Below, in pieces: positions 16,733-25,221 of a stretch of 64,000 bases of DNA. The stretch is taken from NCBI GenBank assembly GCA_900545925.1, contig URAZ01000007.1, positions 1-64,000 of the forward strand, given 5' to 3'. The first letter of the stretch is position 1. Each line of letters starts with the position of its first letter. The translations under genes and the position numbers were made by a program. Source of the stretch: an uncultured Eubacteriales bacterium (GTDB lineage: Bacteria; Bacillota; Clostridia; Oscillospirales; Oscillospiraceae). Below the pieces are notes generated by a model, which saw only the letters and a list, made by a program, of their open reading frames with translations, ran no database searches and had not been told where the DNA came from.

Positions 16733-18070
16733 ATGAAAAAGACCCGTGCACTGCTTCTGGTTATCTGCATGCTGGCATGCATGGTAACAGGCTGCGCTTC
16801 CAACAAGGAAACGCCAGCAGAAACCACACAGGAACCTGCAGCAACCCCGGCACAGGAAACCACCTCGGCTGGAGAGACCACAGAACCCGATGCCGACAAG
16901 GAGCCTTCCGAGCTTCTGGTTGCTCGCTGGGCTGGCGCAACTGCCGACTATCAGAAACAACAGGTCAAAGCCTACACCGATGCCGCTGTCACGATCGACG
17001 ACGTGGAGTACAGCAGCCTGAAGGAGAAGGAGATTCTCTCCTTCCACGCTGCGGCCGGAACCGCCGGCAACTATGATGTCGTTTGGGTCAATGGCCCCTG
17101 GATGACGGAATATGTAGAGGCCGGTTATATCATGTCGATCGATGAGCTTGCGGAAGCAGCCGGTGTTGATCTGAGCATTTATGATCAGAACCTGCTGAGC
17201 AAGCTGACCTATGACGGCAAGCTCTATGGCATTCCGACGTTCCTGCAGTGCATCATCGGTGCATATGACAAGAGCGTGTTCGAGGAAAAGGGACTGGCCG
17301 TGCCGACGAACTATGACGAGATGGTCAGCGCTGCGGCTGCATTGAAGGCCGATGGAAACGGCATTGCAATGCCTGCTTCGCAGACGAATGGCGCATACAC
17401 AGTCTGGAGCCAGATGCTGTATTCTGCGGACGGCTATCTGACGAAGGACGGCACGCTCGCAGTCGATTCCGACGAATGCATCGCCGCAAGTGAGCGCTAT
17501 GAAAACCTTGTGCAGTACGCTGCAGACGGCTCCCTCAGCTGGGCACATGACGGCGTGACCAAGGCGCTGCAGTCCAAGAGCGCCGCGATGGGCCTGCCGA
17601 TGTCCGGCAACTGCGCGAACTTCTTTGACGAAGAGAACTCTCTGATCGCAGACTCTGTCGGCTTCTTCCCGTTCTACGGATATGAGGATCAGGCGGCAGC
17701 GAACCAGACCTATTGGGTATGGGCAATTCCGTCCAACTGCAAGGATCCGGCTGCGGCGTTCGAATTCATCGCATGGCTGTGCAGCTATGAGGTCGAAAAG
17801 GCTTCCTCGATGGATATGTATACGATCTCCGCGATCACGGAGCTGGCAAATGACGCAGAGCTGATGGCGACCGTTCCGTTCGCAAACATTGTTATGGAGC
17901 AGTTCTCGATCGGCAAGCCCGACCCCGCAAACTCCAACTTTGACCCGCTGAAGTCCGACATGACCATCGTGCTGTCTGAGATCGGTGCGACATCGACTGC
18001 CGGTGGAGCGGATATTCAGGGGCTTTTGACCGGCCTCCAGAACAAATACGGAAGTCTGGACTGGAACTGA
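16733..18070 (+). CDS. ABC sugar importer, lipoprotein substrate-binding protein
   Basis: The 445-residue extracellular solute-binding protein belongs to the family 1 (maltose type) group. A lipoprotein signal peptide, MKKTRALLLVICMLACMV with lipobox VTGC, puts the mature N-terminus at Cys22 or so. A Thr/Glu/Pro-rich linker follows, then the binding fold: YDVVWVNGPWMTEYVEAGYI, KLYGIPTFLQCIIGAYDKSVF, and near the end SNCKDPAAAFEFIAWL. The two permease genes follow; no ATPase is encoded, as is usual when a shared MsiK-like ATPase is used. A hairpin separates it from the permeases, giving more receptor than permease. The ligand is probably a glycoside or oligosaccharide. Confidence 0.9.
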   Translation: MKKTRALLLVICMLACMVTGCASNKETPAETTQEPAATPAQETTSAGETTEPDADKEPSELLVARWAGATADYQKQQVKAYTDAAVTIDDVEYSSLKEKEILSFHAAAGTAGNYDVVWVNGPWMTEYVEAGYIMSIDELAEAAGVDLSIYDQNLLSKLTYDGKLYGIPTFLQCIIGAYDKSVFEEKGLAVPTNYDEMVSAAAALKADGNGIAMPASQTNGAYTVWSQMLYSADGYLTKDGTLAVDSDECIAASERYENLVQYAADGSLSWAHDGVTKALQSKSAAMGLPMSGNCANFFDEENSLIADSVGFFPFYGYEDQAAANQTYWVWAIPSNCKDPAAAFEFIAWLCSYEVEKASSMDMYTISAITELANDAELMATVPFANIVMEQFSIGKPDPANSNFDPLKSDMTIVLSEIGATSTAGGADIQGLLTGLQNKYGSLDWN

Positions 18071-18120
18071 TCTGCGTTCTGCCGACGGCAGATCCTCTCC
18101 CTCAAGCTAAAATCGCCCAT

Positions 18121-18149
18121 GACCGCGGGCATCAGAGATGCCCGCGGTC
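18121..18149 (+). terminator. Attenuator between receptor and permease genes
   Basis: A perfect 13-bp stem, GACCGCGGGCATC and its complement around AGA, is followed by only three Ts. Partial termination here would lower permease relative to receptor levels. Confidence 0.7.
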
Positions 18150-18174
18150 TTTGACAAGAAAAAAGGTGATTCGT

Positions 18175-19089
18175 ATGAAACAAAAACTCAGCACCAAACT
18201 CGAACGCGGCAATCTGTTGCCGACGCTTCTGCTCATGCCGGCGGTGGCGTTCGTATTCTGTATCATTATCATTCCAATGTGCTATGGGCTTTATGTCAGC
18301 TTCTTTTCCTATAAGCTCGGCGGAGAGCTTACGGCGGAATCCTTTGTGGGACTGAAGAACTATCTTCGGGTCTTTCAGGATAAGACCGCGCTGCGGTCTA
18401 TCGTGAACACGATCGTTTTTGCAGTCGGCTGCGTTGCGGGCGACCTGCTTTTCGGAACCATCATTTCGATCCTGATTTACCGGCGCTCGCAACGGATCTC
18501 GCGTGTTCTGCGGCCGTTTATTATTATGCCCCTTCTGGTCGCGCCCGTGGTTGCGAGCTTGATGTGGGCGTATCTGTTTGACGCAAACGGCGTTATTTAC
18601 TGGCTCTTGAAATTTGTCGGCATTGGCTATAACGACTTTCCGGGAATATCCGGTACGCAGAGCGCCATGCTTTGCTGCATCATCGTTCACTGGTGGCAGA
18701 GCATTCCCTTTGTCGTGATCGTTTTGACCGCCGGCCTGCTGTCCATTCCGGATGAGCTGTATGAGGCTGCATACTGCGACGGCTCGAATCTGTTCCAGAC
18801 GCTCTGGTATGTGACGCTTCCGCTGCTGCGCAGCGTCTACATCACGATCTTCCTCATTTCCGGCGTAGATACCATCAAATCGATGGATATTATTTATTCG
18901 CTGACAAAGGGCGGCCCCAACAATGCCACAATGACATTGAACCTATATGCCTATCTGCAGGCGTTTGACTATGTGGATACCAGCTATTCCATGACGCTGG
19001 CGATCGTGACCATGATCGTTGCGATGGCCTGCTGCGGAATTCCCTATATCCGATATATGAATAAAAAGCAAAAGGAGGACGCGGCATGA
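18175..19089 (+). CDS. ABC sugar importer permease (MalF/UgpA type)
   Basis: The 304-residue membrane protein has six predicted transmembrane segments, beginning NLLPTLLLMPAVAFVFCIII. The permease signature loop that docks the ATPase is EAAYCDGSNLFQTLWYVTLPLL, the EAA motif with conserved Gly. The ATG at 18175 is preferred because AAAAAAGGTGATT precedes it. The gene overlaps the next permease by ATGA. Together they form the heterodimeric channel for the receptor encoded upstream. Confidence 0.9.
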   Translation: MKQKLSTKLERGNLLPTLLLMPAVAFVFCIIIIPMCYGLYVSFFSYKLGGELTAESFVGLKNYLRVFQDKTALRSIVNTIVFAVGCVAGDLLFGTIISILIYRRSQRISRVLRPFIIMPLLVAPVVASLMWAYLFDANGVIYWLLKFVGIGYNDFPGISGTQSAMLCCIIVHWWQSIPFVVIVLTAGLLSIPDELYEAAYCDGSNLFQTLWYVTLPLLRSVYITIFLISGVDTIKSMDIIYSLTKGGPNNATMTLNLYAYLQAFDYVDTSYSMTLAIVTMIVAMACCGIPYIRYMNKKQKEDAA

Positions 19090-19916
19090 GACAGAAGGTC
19101 GCATGGTATTTTACGGCGCTGGAATATTTGCTGCTGTTTCTCGCATTTGTACTGGCTGTTTCGCCCATCCTTCTTGTCATAACCAATTCCATCAAGACCG
19201 GCGCGGAGACGTACAAGGTTCCGCCATCGCTGATCTTTGCGCCTACGCTCAACAACTATAAGTACCTTCTGGAAAATGACAATTTCGGGACGTACTTTCT
19301 GAACTCCCTGATCGTTGCGATTTCCTCCACCGCGATTGTGATCACCTGCGGAACGCTTGCGGCTTACGGACTGCGCCTGATGACGACCGGGATCGGACGG
19401 AAAATTTCCAATCTGCTGCTGGTCGGCAGAACCGTGCCGACGATCACGATTCTGATCCCGCTGTATGTGATCTACAACCGGATCGGAATGACCGGAACCA
19501 GAGCCGCCGTAATTCTTGCGCATGCGGCGTCGACCATGCCGTTCATCACATGGCTGATCTCCGGCTTTATGCAGGATCTGCCGAAGGAACTGATCGACGC
19601 GGCGACTGTCGACGGATGCGGACGGATGCGAACGCTCTGGCATATTCTGTTCCCGATCCTGAAACCGGCCATTTTCTCGGCGCTGATCCTAGCGCTGCAG
19701 TATTCGTGGAACGAATTCCTGTTCTCGATGTCGTTCACAAATATGTCGACCTATACGATCACGGTAGGCGTTGCGCGCTACACCGGCGGACTTGTCGTCA
19801 ATTACGCGCGTGTCGGTGCTGTCGCGTGCATTTCGTTCCTGCCGATCATGCTTGTCGGCTTTTTTGCGCAGAAGTATCTGGTTTCTGGCATGACGGCCGG
19901 CGCAGTCAAAGGGTGA
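19086..19916 (+). CDS. ABC sugar importer permease (MalG/UgpE type)
   Basis: This is the 276-residue second permease. It starts inside the stop codon of the first one (ATGA overlap) after AAAGGAGG. The EAA loop reads ELIDAATVDGCGRMRTLWHILFPILKP. The first transmembrane segment is LLLFLAFVLAVSPILLVITN and the protein ends in a short cytoplasmic tail. MalG-type members are always second in such pairs, as here. Confidence 0.9.
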   Translation: MRQKVAWYFTALEYLLLFLAFVLAVSPILLVITNSIKTGAETYKVPPSLIFAPTLNNYKYLLENDNFGTYFLNSLIVAISSTAIVITCGTLAAYGLRLMTTGIGRKISNLLLVGRTVPTITILIPLYVIYNRIGMTGTRAAVILAHAASTMPFITWLISGFMQDLPKELIDAATVDGCGRMRTLWHILFPILKPAIFSALILALQYSWNEFLFSMSFTNMSTYTITVGVARYTGGLVVNYARVGAVACISFLPIMLVGFFAQKYLVSGMTAGAVKG

Positions 19917-19928
19917 GGGGGACAAACG

Positions 19929-20924
19929 ATGCGGAAATTCCGATGGGGGATCCTTGGCTGCGGGCGGCATGCCCGCCGCATTGCGGCCGGAATTGCAGAG
20001 GTCGATGACGCGGAAGTATACGCTGCCGCATCCCGCACGCCCGGAAAGGCTGCGCAGTTTTGCGAAGAGATCCGCGCAGGACGCGCATATGACACCTATG
20101 AGGCGCTTTTGGCTGACCCGAACATAGACGCCGTGTTTATCACAACAACGAATCAGCTGCACTGTGAGGATGCGATCCTTGCGCTGAAAAGCGGCAAGCC
20201 GGTCGTGTGTGAGAAACCGCTTGCCGTCAATGCGGCGCAGGCGGAGCAGATGATCCGAACGGCGCGGGAATGCGGCGTATTCTTCATGGAGGCAATGTGG
20301 AGCCGCTTCTTCCCCGCAATGCAGCGCACACGAGAGCTTGTTCAGCAGGGTGTGATCGGCCGCGTACAGATGATAAGCGCCAATTATGGATACCGGATGA
20401 CCGGGTATGATCTTTCTGACCCGAGCTCCAGAATCTTTGACCCGTCGAGGGGGGGAGGAAGCCTGCTGGATGTCGGCGTGTATCCGCTGTATTTTTCAAG
20501 CATGCTTGCGGGCGGCGAACCGGAGCAGATCAGCGGCATGATGCACCCTACGCCGCTTGGGATCGACGCGCACTGCGCGGCGACCGTCCGGTTCCGCTCG
20601 GGTGTGCTTGCGTCGATCCTCAGCGGGATTGACGGCAATTCAGACACCAATGCCTGGGTTTATGGCAGCGAGGGCTATCTTCGCATCCCGGCCTTTTACA
20701 AGCCCGATACGCTCCATATTTTCCGCGACGGCGAGCCGGAGGAGACCCTGCGCTTCCCATATGCCGGAAATGGATATCAGTTTGAGCTTATGCACGCCCA
20801 GGACTGCATCCGGGCAGGAAAACTGGAATCCGACATCATGCCGCTGGATGAATCGCTCCGCCTGTGCAGGACGCTCGACACACTGCGGCGGGACTGGGAT
20901 CTGAAATACCCGTTTGAACAATAG
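19929..20924 (+). CDS. Gfo/Idh/MocA-family oxidoreductase (second)
   Basis: The 331-residue NAD(P)-dependent oxidoreductase has FRWGILGCGRHARRIAAGI at the nucleotide-binding turn and KPVVCEKPLAVNAAQAEQM as the EKP active-site motif. FFMEAMWSRFFPAMQR and GGGSLLDVGVYPLYF lie in the substrate domain. The trans-dihydrodiol/glucose-fructose-type pattern MEAMWSRFFP suggests it acts on a pyranose or cyclic diol. It starts 12 bases behind the permease. Together with the Gfo/Idh protein at 11385 it could form an oxidation/reduction pair acting on different intermediates. Confidence 0.87.
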   Translation: MRKFRWGILGCGRHARRIAAGIAEVDDAEVYAAASRTPGKAAQFCEEIRAGRAYDTYEALLADPNIDAVFITTTNQLHCEDAILALKSGKPVVCEKPLAVNAAQAEQMIRTARECGVFFMEAMWSRFFPAMQRTRELVQQGVIGRVQMISANYGYRMTGYDLSDPSSRIFDPSRGGGSLLDVGVYPLYFSSMLAGGEPEQISGMMHPTPLGIDAHCAATVRFRSGVLASILSGIDGNSDTNAWVYGSEGYLRIPAFYKPDTLHIFRDGEPEETLRFPYAGNGYQFELMHAQDCIRAGKLESDIMPLDESLRLCRTLDTLRRDWDLKYPFEQ

Positions 20925-20949
20925 CGATTTGAAAGGATGGATTACGAAT

Positions 20950-21942
20950 ATGCAGGATCGATATATCGCCATTCAGGGCACAGAGCCGATCCGGATCAAC
21001 CGCATGATCCACGGGACGCTCTGCTGCGACAGCAATGAGCAGGATGCGGCAGACGCTCTGCTTGACGGTATTCTGGCCCAGGGCTGCTATACCTTCGATA
21101 CGGCGCATGGCTACAATGGCGGCCGCGGCGAAAAGGCGATCGGCAGCTGGATGAAGCGGCGCGGAAACCGCAAGGATGTGTTTATCATCTCCAAGTGCTG
21201 TCACTACAATGAATACCGCCGCCGTCTGACAAAATACGATATCGGAACAGATCTTCTCAATACGCTTGCAAAGCTGCAGTCGGACTATGTAGACATGTAT
21301 ATGCTGCATCAGGACGACCCGGATGCAAAGGTCGGCCCGCTGGTCGAAGCGTTCTACGAGCATATTACCGAAGGCCGCATGCGGGCGTGGGGTGTGAGCA
21401 ACTGGACATATGAACGCATTGACGAGATCATGAATTATGCCGCGCAGCACGACTTCATTCCCTGTGCGGCGGCAAGCTCACATTATTCGCTTGCCGTACA
21501 GTATGAAAAAGCCTGGGGCGGCTGCCCGTTCGGCGATCAGGGCGTCAGCGAGACGATCACCGGCGAGGATATGCGCCCGGCAAGAGACTATCTGACGCGG
21601 ACGCAGCTCCCGTTCTTCACATATTCTCCGCTTGGCAGAGGCGTGCTCTCCGGTGCATACACGCCGCAGATGCTGCGCGAGAACCCGGATCTCATCGACC
21701 CGGCAGGCCGGAAGGCGTACTGCCATCCGCAGAATCTGGAGCGTCTGGAGCGCTGCTTCGCGCTGGCGGAGCAGAAGCACTGCAGCGTATCGCAGATCGC
21801 GCTGGCGTGGCTTCTGGGGCAGAAGCAGAATCTTGCCATTCTGGTCGGAGCCAGAACGCCCGAGGAGTTCCGGCAGGATGCAGCGGCGTTCACAATCGAT
21901 CTGAGCGAAAAAGAGTGCGCATGGCTGAATCTGGAATGCTGA
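20950..21942 (+). CDS. Aldo/keto reductase
   Basis: The 330-residue protein has the AKR tetrad in place: Asp and Tyr in FDTAHGYNGG, Lys in FIISKCCHYN and His in DMYMLHQDDPD. The NADP-binding C-terminal part reads LAILVGARTPEEFRQDAAAF. It probably reduces an aldehyde or keto sugar released by the glycyl radical step, recycling NAD(P)H. The ATG at 20950 is chosen although the nearest ribosome site, AAAGGA, is about 12 bases away; an upstream in-frame start would overlap the preceding gene. Confidence 0.85.
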   Translation: MQDRYIAIQGTEPIRINRMIHGTLCCDSNEQDAADALLDGILAQGCYTFDTAHGYNGGRGEKAIGSWMKRRGNRKDVFIISKCCHYNEYRRRLTKYDIGTDLLNTLAKLQSDYVDMYMLHQDDPDAKVGPLVEAFYEHITEGRMRAWGVSNWTYERIDEIMNYAAQHDFIPCAAASSHYSLAVQYEKAWGGCPFGDQGVSETITGEDMRPARDYLTRTQLPFFTYSPLGRGVLSGAYTPQMLRENPDLIDPAGRKAYCHPQNLERLERCFALAEQKHCSVSQIALAWLLGQKQNLAILVGARTPEEFRQDAAAFTIDLSEKECAWLNLEC

Positions 21943-21964
21943 ATGAGGATGAAGAGGGAACGTA

Positions 21965-24232
21965 ATGAATAATTACAAAGTCAAGAATCCCAGAAAGGAT
22001 CTGACGTTTGAGATCGCATTTACAAAAGCGCACCGGGACGCGCTGAAAAAATATGATCGGATCGAAGAAATCGAGCTGGCATGCCGAAAAGCGCAGTATC
22101 CGGCCATCCTGCATCCGATCCAGGACGAGGATGTCCTTGCCGGGCGCGTCCAGATGGGCTATGTCGGCTTCGGAATGGAGCACCAGACCGGCGGCTTCGG
22201 CTTTTACTGCAACGAAAAGAAGCTGGTCGAGCTGCTCGAACAGCAGACCGGCAATGCAAAGTACCGGGAGGACATCCACGACCTGCTTACCTACTGGAAG
22301 GGCAGAACCAGCAATCACATCGTCCTGCATGATACTCCGGCCGATATAAAGCCCGCTCTTTTCACGGATAACTGGCGTGAGCTGCCGATCCCCGCGTCGC
22401 CCATTGTCCGCATATCCGGTACATACGTCAATTATGACAAGCTCTGCCGCCTCGGCCTTAACGGACTGGAAGCGGAGATCCAGTCGTATCTGGACGCGGC
22501 ACGCAGTGAGGGACGGGATACCGTTCTGTACGCCTGCATGCTTGGAGAGCTTCAGCATATTTGCGAGGTCTGCCTGTGGTATGCCAGTCAGGCGGCTGAG
22601 CTTGCGGCAGCGGAACCGGATCCGATCCGGCAGAAAAAGCTTGTGCGGATGCAGAAAGCGCTCACCGGCATCGCGGAGCATGCACCGCAGTCGCTTCAGG
22701 AGGCCGCGCAGCTGGCCTGGATCTATACGATCATGACGCCGTCTACGGAATTCGGCCGCCTGGACGTCTATCTCGGCGATTTCTACTGCCATGATATTGA
22801 TAACGGCGTCCTGACCGAGCAGGAAGCGCTGGAAATCATCCAGTCGATGTTCCGGCTGATGGATTCCCTCGACTGCGATACGACCGGACGGCTGTTTATC
22901 GGCGGCTATGGGCGCAGAAATCCGGAGAACGCCGACCGCTTCTGCATGACGGCGATCGAGGCCTGCCGGACGGTGCGTGAGATCCTCCCGCAGTTCAGCA
23001 TCCGCTTCAACAAACAGACGCCGAAGGCTGTCTGGGAAGCCTGCCTGCGCTGTATCGAGGAAGGCCGCACCTACCCGATCCTCTATAACGATGATGTGCT
23101 GGTCGGGGACATGATGCAGGCATTCGATGTGGACAGGACGCTTGCCGAGCAGTATCTGCCGCTTGGCTGCGGAGAGATCGAATTTGACCATTACAGCTAC
23201 GGCACGCCGAGCGGCTCACTCAACTGCCTGAAAATTCTGGAGCTGGCAGTCCGCGGCGGCTACGAGCCCATGATGGGCTGGACGCTCGGTGGTCAGACGG
23301 AGCTGACGAAGCTGGTCGACTGTAAGAGCTTTGACGAATTCTATGCCAGCTACAAGCGGCTGCTGCGGTATTATATCAGCGCGCAGGCAAAGTACCAGAA
23401 GTATCAGTACGAGAAGATCGGAAGCATGCACCCGTTCCTGGAAGCAAGCATGCTTTACGACGGCTGCCTGGAAAAAGGACGCGCCGTGTTTGACGGCGGC
23501 TGCTATTACTACGGCGGCACGCTGGAAAACTACGGAAACGTGAATTCCGCAAACTCGCTCGCCGCGATCAAAAAGGCGGTTTTCGAGGACAGGAGCGTAA
23601 GCGCGGAAGAACTGGTCGCTGCGATGAACGACAATTTCTACGGCCATGAGCGCACGCGCAAAACGCTGATGGACTGCCCCAAGTACGGCAACGACGACGA
23701 CTATGTCGACCAGATCTTTGTGGATCTGCATCTGTATATCAGCCGCACGATCCGGGAGCAGGCCCCGAAGGTCGGGCTTGACAGCTACCTCGGCGTGACG
23801 ATCAACAATGCGCAGAATACGACGCTCGGCCGCTGGGTCGGCGCGACGCCGGACGGGCGCAGGGCCGGCATGCCGATGGCAAATGCGAACAATCCCGCGC
23901 CAGGCACGGACAAGAATGGCCTGCCCGCCATGCTCAATTCGCTGCGGAAGCCGCCGCACAACGTACACGCCGGCATGGTTCAGAACCTGCGGCTTTCCAG
24001 AGAGACGATCAGCGGGAACCGGGAAAAGATCTACGGTCTGATCGATGATTACTTTGCACGTGGCGGCGCGCAGCTGATGATCTCGGTCGTCGGCAGAGAG
24101 GATTTGAAACATGCAATGGAGCGTCCGGAGGATTACAAGGATCTGATCGTTCGGATCGGCGGCTTGTCCCAGCGTTTCGTTGCGCTGAATAAGGATGTGC
24201 AGCAGGAGATTTATGACAGATCAACATATTGA
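21965..24232 (+). CDS. Glycyl radical enzyme, PFL-like family (third of three)
   Basis: The 755-residue paralogue of the enzyme at 8055 shares KVKNPRKDL near its start. The cysteine site is LPLGCGEIEF with C402 and E404, and the radical loop is VRIGGLSQRF with G733. The C-terminus VQQEIYDRSTY matches the first enzyme's except for one residue. The difference between paralogues is spread over the whole length rather than confined to one region, suggesting different substrates or stereoisomers. The activase gene starts inside its last codons, so this enzyme clearly has a dedicated partner, which could also serve the first enzyme. Confidence 0.9.
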   Translation: MNNYKVKNPRKDLTFEIAFTKAHRDALKKYDRIEEIELACRKAQYPAILHPIQDEDVLAGRVQMGYVGFGMEHQTGGFGFYCNEKKLVELLEQQTGNAKYREDIHDLLTYWKGRTSNHIVLHDTPADIKPALFTDNWRELPIPASPIVRISGTYVNYDKLCRLGLNGLEAEIQSYLDAARSEGRDTVLYACMLGELQHICEVCLWYASQAAELAAAEPDPIRQKKLVRMQKALTGIAEHAPQSLQEAAQLAWIYTIMTPSTEFGRLDVYLGDFYCHDIDNGVLTEQEALEIIQSMFRLMDSLDCDTTGRLFIGGYGRRNPENADRFCMTAIEACRTVREILPQFSIRFNKQTPKAVWEACLRCIEEGRTYPILYNDDVLVGDMMQAFDVDRTLAEQYLPLGCGEIEFDHYSYGTPSGSLNCLKILELAVRGGYEPMMGWTLGGQTELTKLVDCKSFDEFYASYKRLLRYYISAQAKYQKYQYEKIGSMHPFLEASMLYDGCLEKGRAVFDGGCYYYGGTLENYGNVNSANSLAAIKKAVFEDRSVSAEELVAAMNDNFYGHERTRKTLMDCPKYGNDDDYVDQIFVDLHLYISRTIREQAPKVGLDSYLGVTINNAQNTTLGRWVGATPDGRRAGMPMANANNPAPGTDKNGLPAMLNSLRKPPHNVHAGMVQNLRLSRETISGNREKIYGLIDDYFARGGAQLMISVVGREDLKHAMERPEDYKDLIVRIGGLSQRFVALNKDVQQEIYDRSTY

Positions 24233-25181
24233 TGCCTTGCATCGCGGTGCAGAGGCGCTTGTTTTTGACATTCAGCACCTGAGCGTCAAGGATGGGCCCG
24301 GCATCCGTACCTCGATTTTTTTCAAGGGCTGTCCGCTCAGATGCGTCTGGTGCCACAACCCGGAAAGCTATATTGCGAAAAAGCAGCTCTCCTTCCAGCC
24401 CACGCTCTGCGTGGGGTGTCTGGAATGCACGAAGGTCTGCCCGACCGGCGCGCAGGGGAGCCAGCTGATAGACGGTGTGCAGCTGCATACGGTCGACCAT
24501 CAAAAATGCATTGCCTGCGGGAAATGCCTTGAGGTGTGCTGCTATGACGCATTGAGCATCATCGGAAAAACATACACGCAGGATGCGCTGTTTGAGGAGC
24601 TCCGCTCAGATCTGAGCTACTACCAGATCACGACGGCGGATGGTGCGCGCGGCGGCGTTACGCTCTCCGGAGGCGAGCCGATGCAGCAGTTCGAATTTGT
24701 GTGCAGCTTCCTGAAGCGCCTGCATGAGGCCGGTATCCATACCTGCATGGAAACCTGTGGGCAGGCTCCCACGGAGCGCTACATGGAGATCGCGCCGTAT
24801 GTCGATCTGTTTCTGTTTGACTGCAAGGCGACAGACTCGGAAAAGCACAGGCAGTTTACCGGCGTCGGCAATGAGCTGATTCAGAAAAACCTGCATATGC
24901 TTTCGGAAAACGGTGCAAAAATCGTGCTCCGGCTTCCGATGATCCCGGGTGTCAATGACGACGACGCGCATCTGGCAGCGATCGTAAAGCTGCTGAACAC
25001 CTGCAAAGGGATCGACCACGCGGAGGTCATGGCGTATCACACGCTCGGCCTGTCCAAGTGCGAGAACATCGGCACAGAAGCACGGCTGACCGGGATCCAG
25101 CCCGCTGCGCCGGAGCAGAAGCAGGAATGGCTTGAACGCCTGCGCAGCTTCGGCGCGCAGAAGCCGGTGATGATCGGCTGA
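24213..25181 (+). CDS. Glycyl radical enzyme activating enzyme (second)
   Basis: The 322-residue radical SAM activase carries CPLRCVWC at residues 40-47. Ferredoxin clusters lie at C66, C69, C72, C76 and C99, C102, C105, C109, followed by GGVTLSGGEPMQQ. The N-terminus is extended by about ten residues over the other activase. The ATG at 24213 follows CAGGAG and lies 20 bases inside the end of the glycyl radical enzyme gene, giving tight coupling. Three glycyl radical enzymes with two activases imply that one activase serves two enzymes. Confidence 0.93.
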   Translation: MTDQHIDALHRGAEALVFDIQHLSVKDGPGIRTSIFFKGCPLRCVWCHNPESYIAKKQLSFQPTLCVGCLECTKVCPTGAQGSQLIDGVQLHTVDHQKCIACGKCLEVCCYDALSIIGKTYTQDALFEELRSDLSYYQITTADGARGGVTLSGGEPMQQFEFVCSFLKRLHEAGIHTCMETCGQAPTERYMEIAPYVDLFLFDCKATDSEKHRQFTGVGNELIQKNLHMLSENGAKIVLRLPMIPGVNDDDAHLAAIVKLLNTCKGIDHAEVMAYHTLGLSKCENIGTEARLTGIQPAAPEQKQEWLERLRSFGAQKPVMIG

Positions 25182-25221
25182 TGCGATCAAAGAGAATTCA
25201 CGCAAGAAAAGGGGCGTTTTC

